Positions 4,785 to 6,553 of a stretch of 6,553 nucleotides of DNA are shown piece by piece. Numbering within the stretch: position 1 is the first letter of the stretch; each line of letters begins with the position of its first letter. Source of the stretch: Candidatus Zhuqueibacterota bacterium. GTDB taxonomy: Bacteria; SM23-31; B21-G16. The translations under genes were made by a program, and so were the position numbers. The stretch spans positions 1-6,553 of the forward strand of contig QNDJ01000096.1 in the NCBI GenBank assembly GCA_003644825.1, in the 5' to 3' direction. A model generated the notes under the pieces. The model was given only the letters and a program-made list of their open reading frames with translations. It was not told where the DNA came from and did not search any database.

Positions 4785-6494
4785 GTGGTTAAAATTAAAC
4801 TATTAATTTTACTTTTTATAATATTTTTAGTTAAAACATCTTTTTCTCAGGAACAGTGGGTAAGTTATACAAATGCAAATAGAAGAATAAATGCTTTAGA
4901 ATTTGAGGGTGATATTCTCTGGGCAGGAACAGCAGGGGGTATTGTAGAATGGGATGTGAAAGATGGAACATATATTAAATATACAGTTAATGATGGTCTG
5001 GCAGGCAATTATATACGAGCAATAGCTGTAGATTCTAGTGGAAACAAATGGATCGCAACAGCTAAAGGAGTCTGTAAATTTGATGGTAAATACTGGATTA
5101 CATATACAAAAGATAATGGACTGGCAAGCAATAATGTGCGTGCAATAACTATAGATTTTGATGGAAATATATGGTTTGCAACAGGTGAAGGAGTAAATAA
5201 ATTTGATGGAAATAACTGGACTACTTATACAGAAGATGATGGTTTATTATTTCGAGATGTGCGCTCAATTGCTGTTGATCTGGAAGGAAATATATGGTGT
5301 GGCTCGTTGAAAGGGGTCAATAAATTTGATGGATTCAACTGGGTTTCATATTCTAAAAGGTGGCTTACATTTATAAATTCAATTTCAATGGACCACAGTG
5401 GTAATATATGGTTTGGAGGTGTTCTTGGAGTGAGTAAATTTGATGGAAATAGCTGGACTACTTATACTGAAGATGATGGTTTAGCAGGTAATTGGGTAAC
5501 TTCCATAGCTGTAGATTTAGAAGGTAATTTATGGTTTGGAACATTATTTGGAGTAAGTAAATTTGATGGAATTAATTGGACTACATATACAACTGAAGAT
5601 GGACTGATTAGTAATTATGTATATTCAATAACTGTGGGTCGAGCTAAAAATATATGGTTTGGAACCTGGGATGGAATTAGTAAGTTTGATGGAAAAAACT
5701 GGATAACATATAAAACCAATGATGTTTTAATTGGTAATAAGGTATATTCAGTAGCTACAGATTCAAAAGGAAATGTATGGTTCGGGACTTCAAGTGGAGT
5801 AAACAAATTTGATGGGAAGAAATGGAATGTATACACAACGAGTAAAGGATTGGTAGATAATTTTGTATATTCAATAGCTTTGGATTATAGAGATAATATT
5901 TGGTTTGGAACATCAGGAGGAGTTAGTAAATTTGATGGTACTCATTGGATTTCTTATACAAAGGGTGATGGTTTAGTAGATAACATTGTGTATTCAATAA
6001 CAATGGATTTAAATGGAAATATATGGTTTGGAACAAAACACGGAGTTAGTAGATTAAGTGGAATAAGCTGGACTACATATACAACTGATAATGGGTTGAT
6101 TAATAACAGTGTTAATTCAATAACTTCAGATTTAGAGGGTAATATATGGTTTGCAACAGAAGGAGGTGTTAGCTGCCTTAAAAGATTTGACTATCATAAA
6201 GTAAATGAAAAAAGAAGCTTTATTTTATCCCATAATTATCCCAATCCATTTAACAGTGAAACTATTATAAGATATAATGTATTAGTTTCTTCTGTTATTA
6301 ATTTAAAAATATACAATGTTGCTGGACAGGAGGTAAGAAATCTCTTTAACAGAATGATGATACCAGGAAACTACATAGTAAAATGGGATGGAACAAATAA
6401 TCAGGGCATAAAAGTTCCTTCTGGTATATATTTTTACACGATGAAAACCAGAAATAACTATATTAAAACGAGAAAGATGACTTTAATTAAATAA
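4785..6494 (+). CDS. Secreted beta-propeller repeat protein (Reg_prop-type units) with FlgD-like/T9SS-type C-terminal tail
   Basis: This 569-residue secreted or surface protein has three parts. Residues 1-21 are a signal peptide cleaved at SFS|QEQ. Residues 24-465 contain eleven repeats of the two-component-regulator-propeller type, consensus 'DGL.gN.V.SI..D..GNiWFGT..GVsKFDG..WTtYT'. The Trp of WFGT or its variants falls at 46, 89, 130, 171, 209, 250, 291, 332, 373, 414 and 455. Residues 484-569 are a tail with NYPNPFNSETIIRYNV, LKIYNVAGQEVRNL, IVKWDGTNNQGIKVPSGIYFY and a final KMTLIK, matching the FlgD-like Ig/type A T9SS sorting pattern. There is no histidine kinase, receiver or DNA-binding domain, so despite the repeat name this is probably not a regulator. 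The start is GTG, without a visible Shine-Dalgarno site; the frame is open back to a stop at 4749 but offers no better start, and GTG gives a good signal peptide. The gene stands apart from the cassette and probably has its own promoter. Ligand unknown. Confidence 0.88.
   Translation: MVKIKLLILLFIIFLVKTSFSQEQWVSYTNANRRINALEFEGDILWAGTAGGIVEWDVKDGTYIKYTVNDGLAGNYIRAIAVDSSGNKWIATAKGVCKFDGKYWITYTKDNGLASNNVRAITIDFDGNIWFATGEGVNKFDGNNWTTYTEDDGLLFRDVRSIAVDLEGNIWCGSLKGVNKFDGFNWVSYSKRWLTFINSISMDHSGNIWFGGVLGVSKFDGNSWTTYTEDDGLAGNWVTSIAVDLEGNLWFGTLFGVSKFDGINWTTYTTEDGLISNYVYSITVGRAKNIWFGTWDGISKFDGKNWITYKTNDVLIGNKVYSVATDSKGNVWFGTSSGVNKFDGKKWNVYTTSKGLVDNFVYSIALDYRDNIWFGTSGGVSKFDGTHWISYTKGDGLVDNIVYSITMDLNGNIWFGTKHGVSRLSGISWTTYTTDNGLINNSVNSITSDLEGNIWFATEGGVSCLKRFDYHKVNEKRSFILSHNYPNPFNSETIIRYNVLVSSVINLKIYNVAGQEVRNLFNRMMIPGNYIVKWDGTNNQGIKVPSGIYFYTMKTRNNYIKTRKMTLIK
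4857..6179 (+). repeat. Eleven in-frame tandem repeats, mostly 123 nt, encoding propeller blades
   Basis: Each unit begins with a W..Y strand (residues 25, 63 [Tyr replacing Trp], 104, 145, 186, 224, 265, 306, 347, 388, 429) and ends in a WFGT..GV strand. Spacing between WFGT tryptophans is 41 residues except for the first step (43) and the fourth (38). The 38-residue step carries a 3-residue deletion and loses the DGL turn (YSKRWLTFINSI). The array opens with a W..Y strand and ends after a WFGT strand without a following W..Y, so the first strand could pair with the last unit and close the ring ('velcro' closure). Confidence 0.85.
6234..6491 (+). other. FlgD-like/type A T9SS sorting-type C-terminal domain
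   Basis: Residues 484-569 of the propeller protein. NYPNPFN opens the domain; beta strands follow around IRYNV, INLKIYNVAGQEVRNL and IVKWDG; it ends in VPSGIYFYTMKT and a basic terminus KTRKMTLIK. This pattern marks proteins passing through or anchored by the type IX secretion system in Bacteroidota, and is also frequent in FCB-related candidate phyla. Whether this host has a type IX system cannot be told from the window. Confidence 0.8.
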
Positions 6495-6553
6495 AAAGAT
6501 TATTTTTAAAATGATAGTTAAGATATTTACTACATAATTTTAATGTATTCTGC

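Noticed and set aside
4857-6179. Regular repeats as a CRISPR array
   Set aside because: The period is 123 nt, repeats are imperfect and in-frame throughout, and they translate into a known blade motif.
6495-6553. Terminator after the propeller gene
   Set aside because: Only an A5/T5 pairing (AAAAAGATTATTTTT) is visible, too weak to support a stem; the window ends soon after.

Overview
The window is AT-rich bacterial DNA carrying four complete genes, all on the + strand. The host is probably a member of the FCB (Fibrobacteres-Chlorobi-Bacteroidetes) superphylum or a related candidate phylum. The last gene ends in a 'NYPNPFN...SGIYFY...KM.LIK' tail of the FlgD-like/type IX secretion sorting type, and two exported proteins have 'S|Q' signal-peptide cleavage sites typical of that group. 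The three upstream genes have strong Shine-Dalgarno sites, unlike many true Bacteroidetes, so a deeper FCB or WOR-3/Marinimicrobia/Calditrichota-like lineage is plausible. This assignment is inference.

Region 1 (1-4388) is a tight cassette of three paralogous exported amidohydrolases. Both junctions are exactly 21 nt and each gene has its own strong ribosome-binding site, so they look like one operon whose promoter lies left of the window. All three share a signal peptide, the composite small beta domain and a TIM-barrel of the imidazolonepropionase/prolidase-like type (COG1228-like). Only the middle protein keeps the full metal-ligand set (H87/H89, H259, H285, D339, plus K169). The first keeps one His of the HxH pair and carries an extra C-terminal beta-barrel-like domain. 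The third has lost every aligned ligand. One probable enzyme is therefore flanked by two likely pseudoenzymes, perhaps partners in an envelope complex. The substrate cannot be read from the sequence.

Region 2 (4389-4784) is a 396-nt AT-rich gap. It opens with a long imperfect hairpin just after the cassette that lacks an adjoining T tract. The rest shows no convincing gene; weak promoter-like motifs lie near its right end.

Region 3 (4785-6494) encodes a secreted repeat protein. It has a signal peptide, eleven roughly 41-residue two-component-regulator-propeller (Reg_prop-type) units and a FlgD-like/T9SS-type C-terminal tail. It has no kinase or DNA-binding domain, so it is more likely a surface or extracellular beta-propeller than a regulator. 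Its GTG start has no visible Shine-Dalgarno site, unlike the three genes before it. No link between the propeller gene and the amidohydrolases is visible beyond adjacency and a common envelope destination.

I saw no RNA genes, mobile elements or CRISPR arrays.
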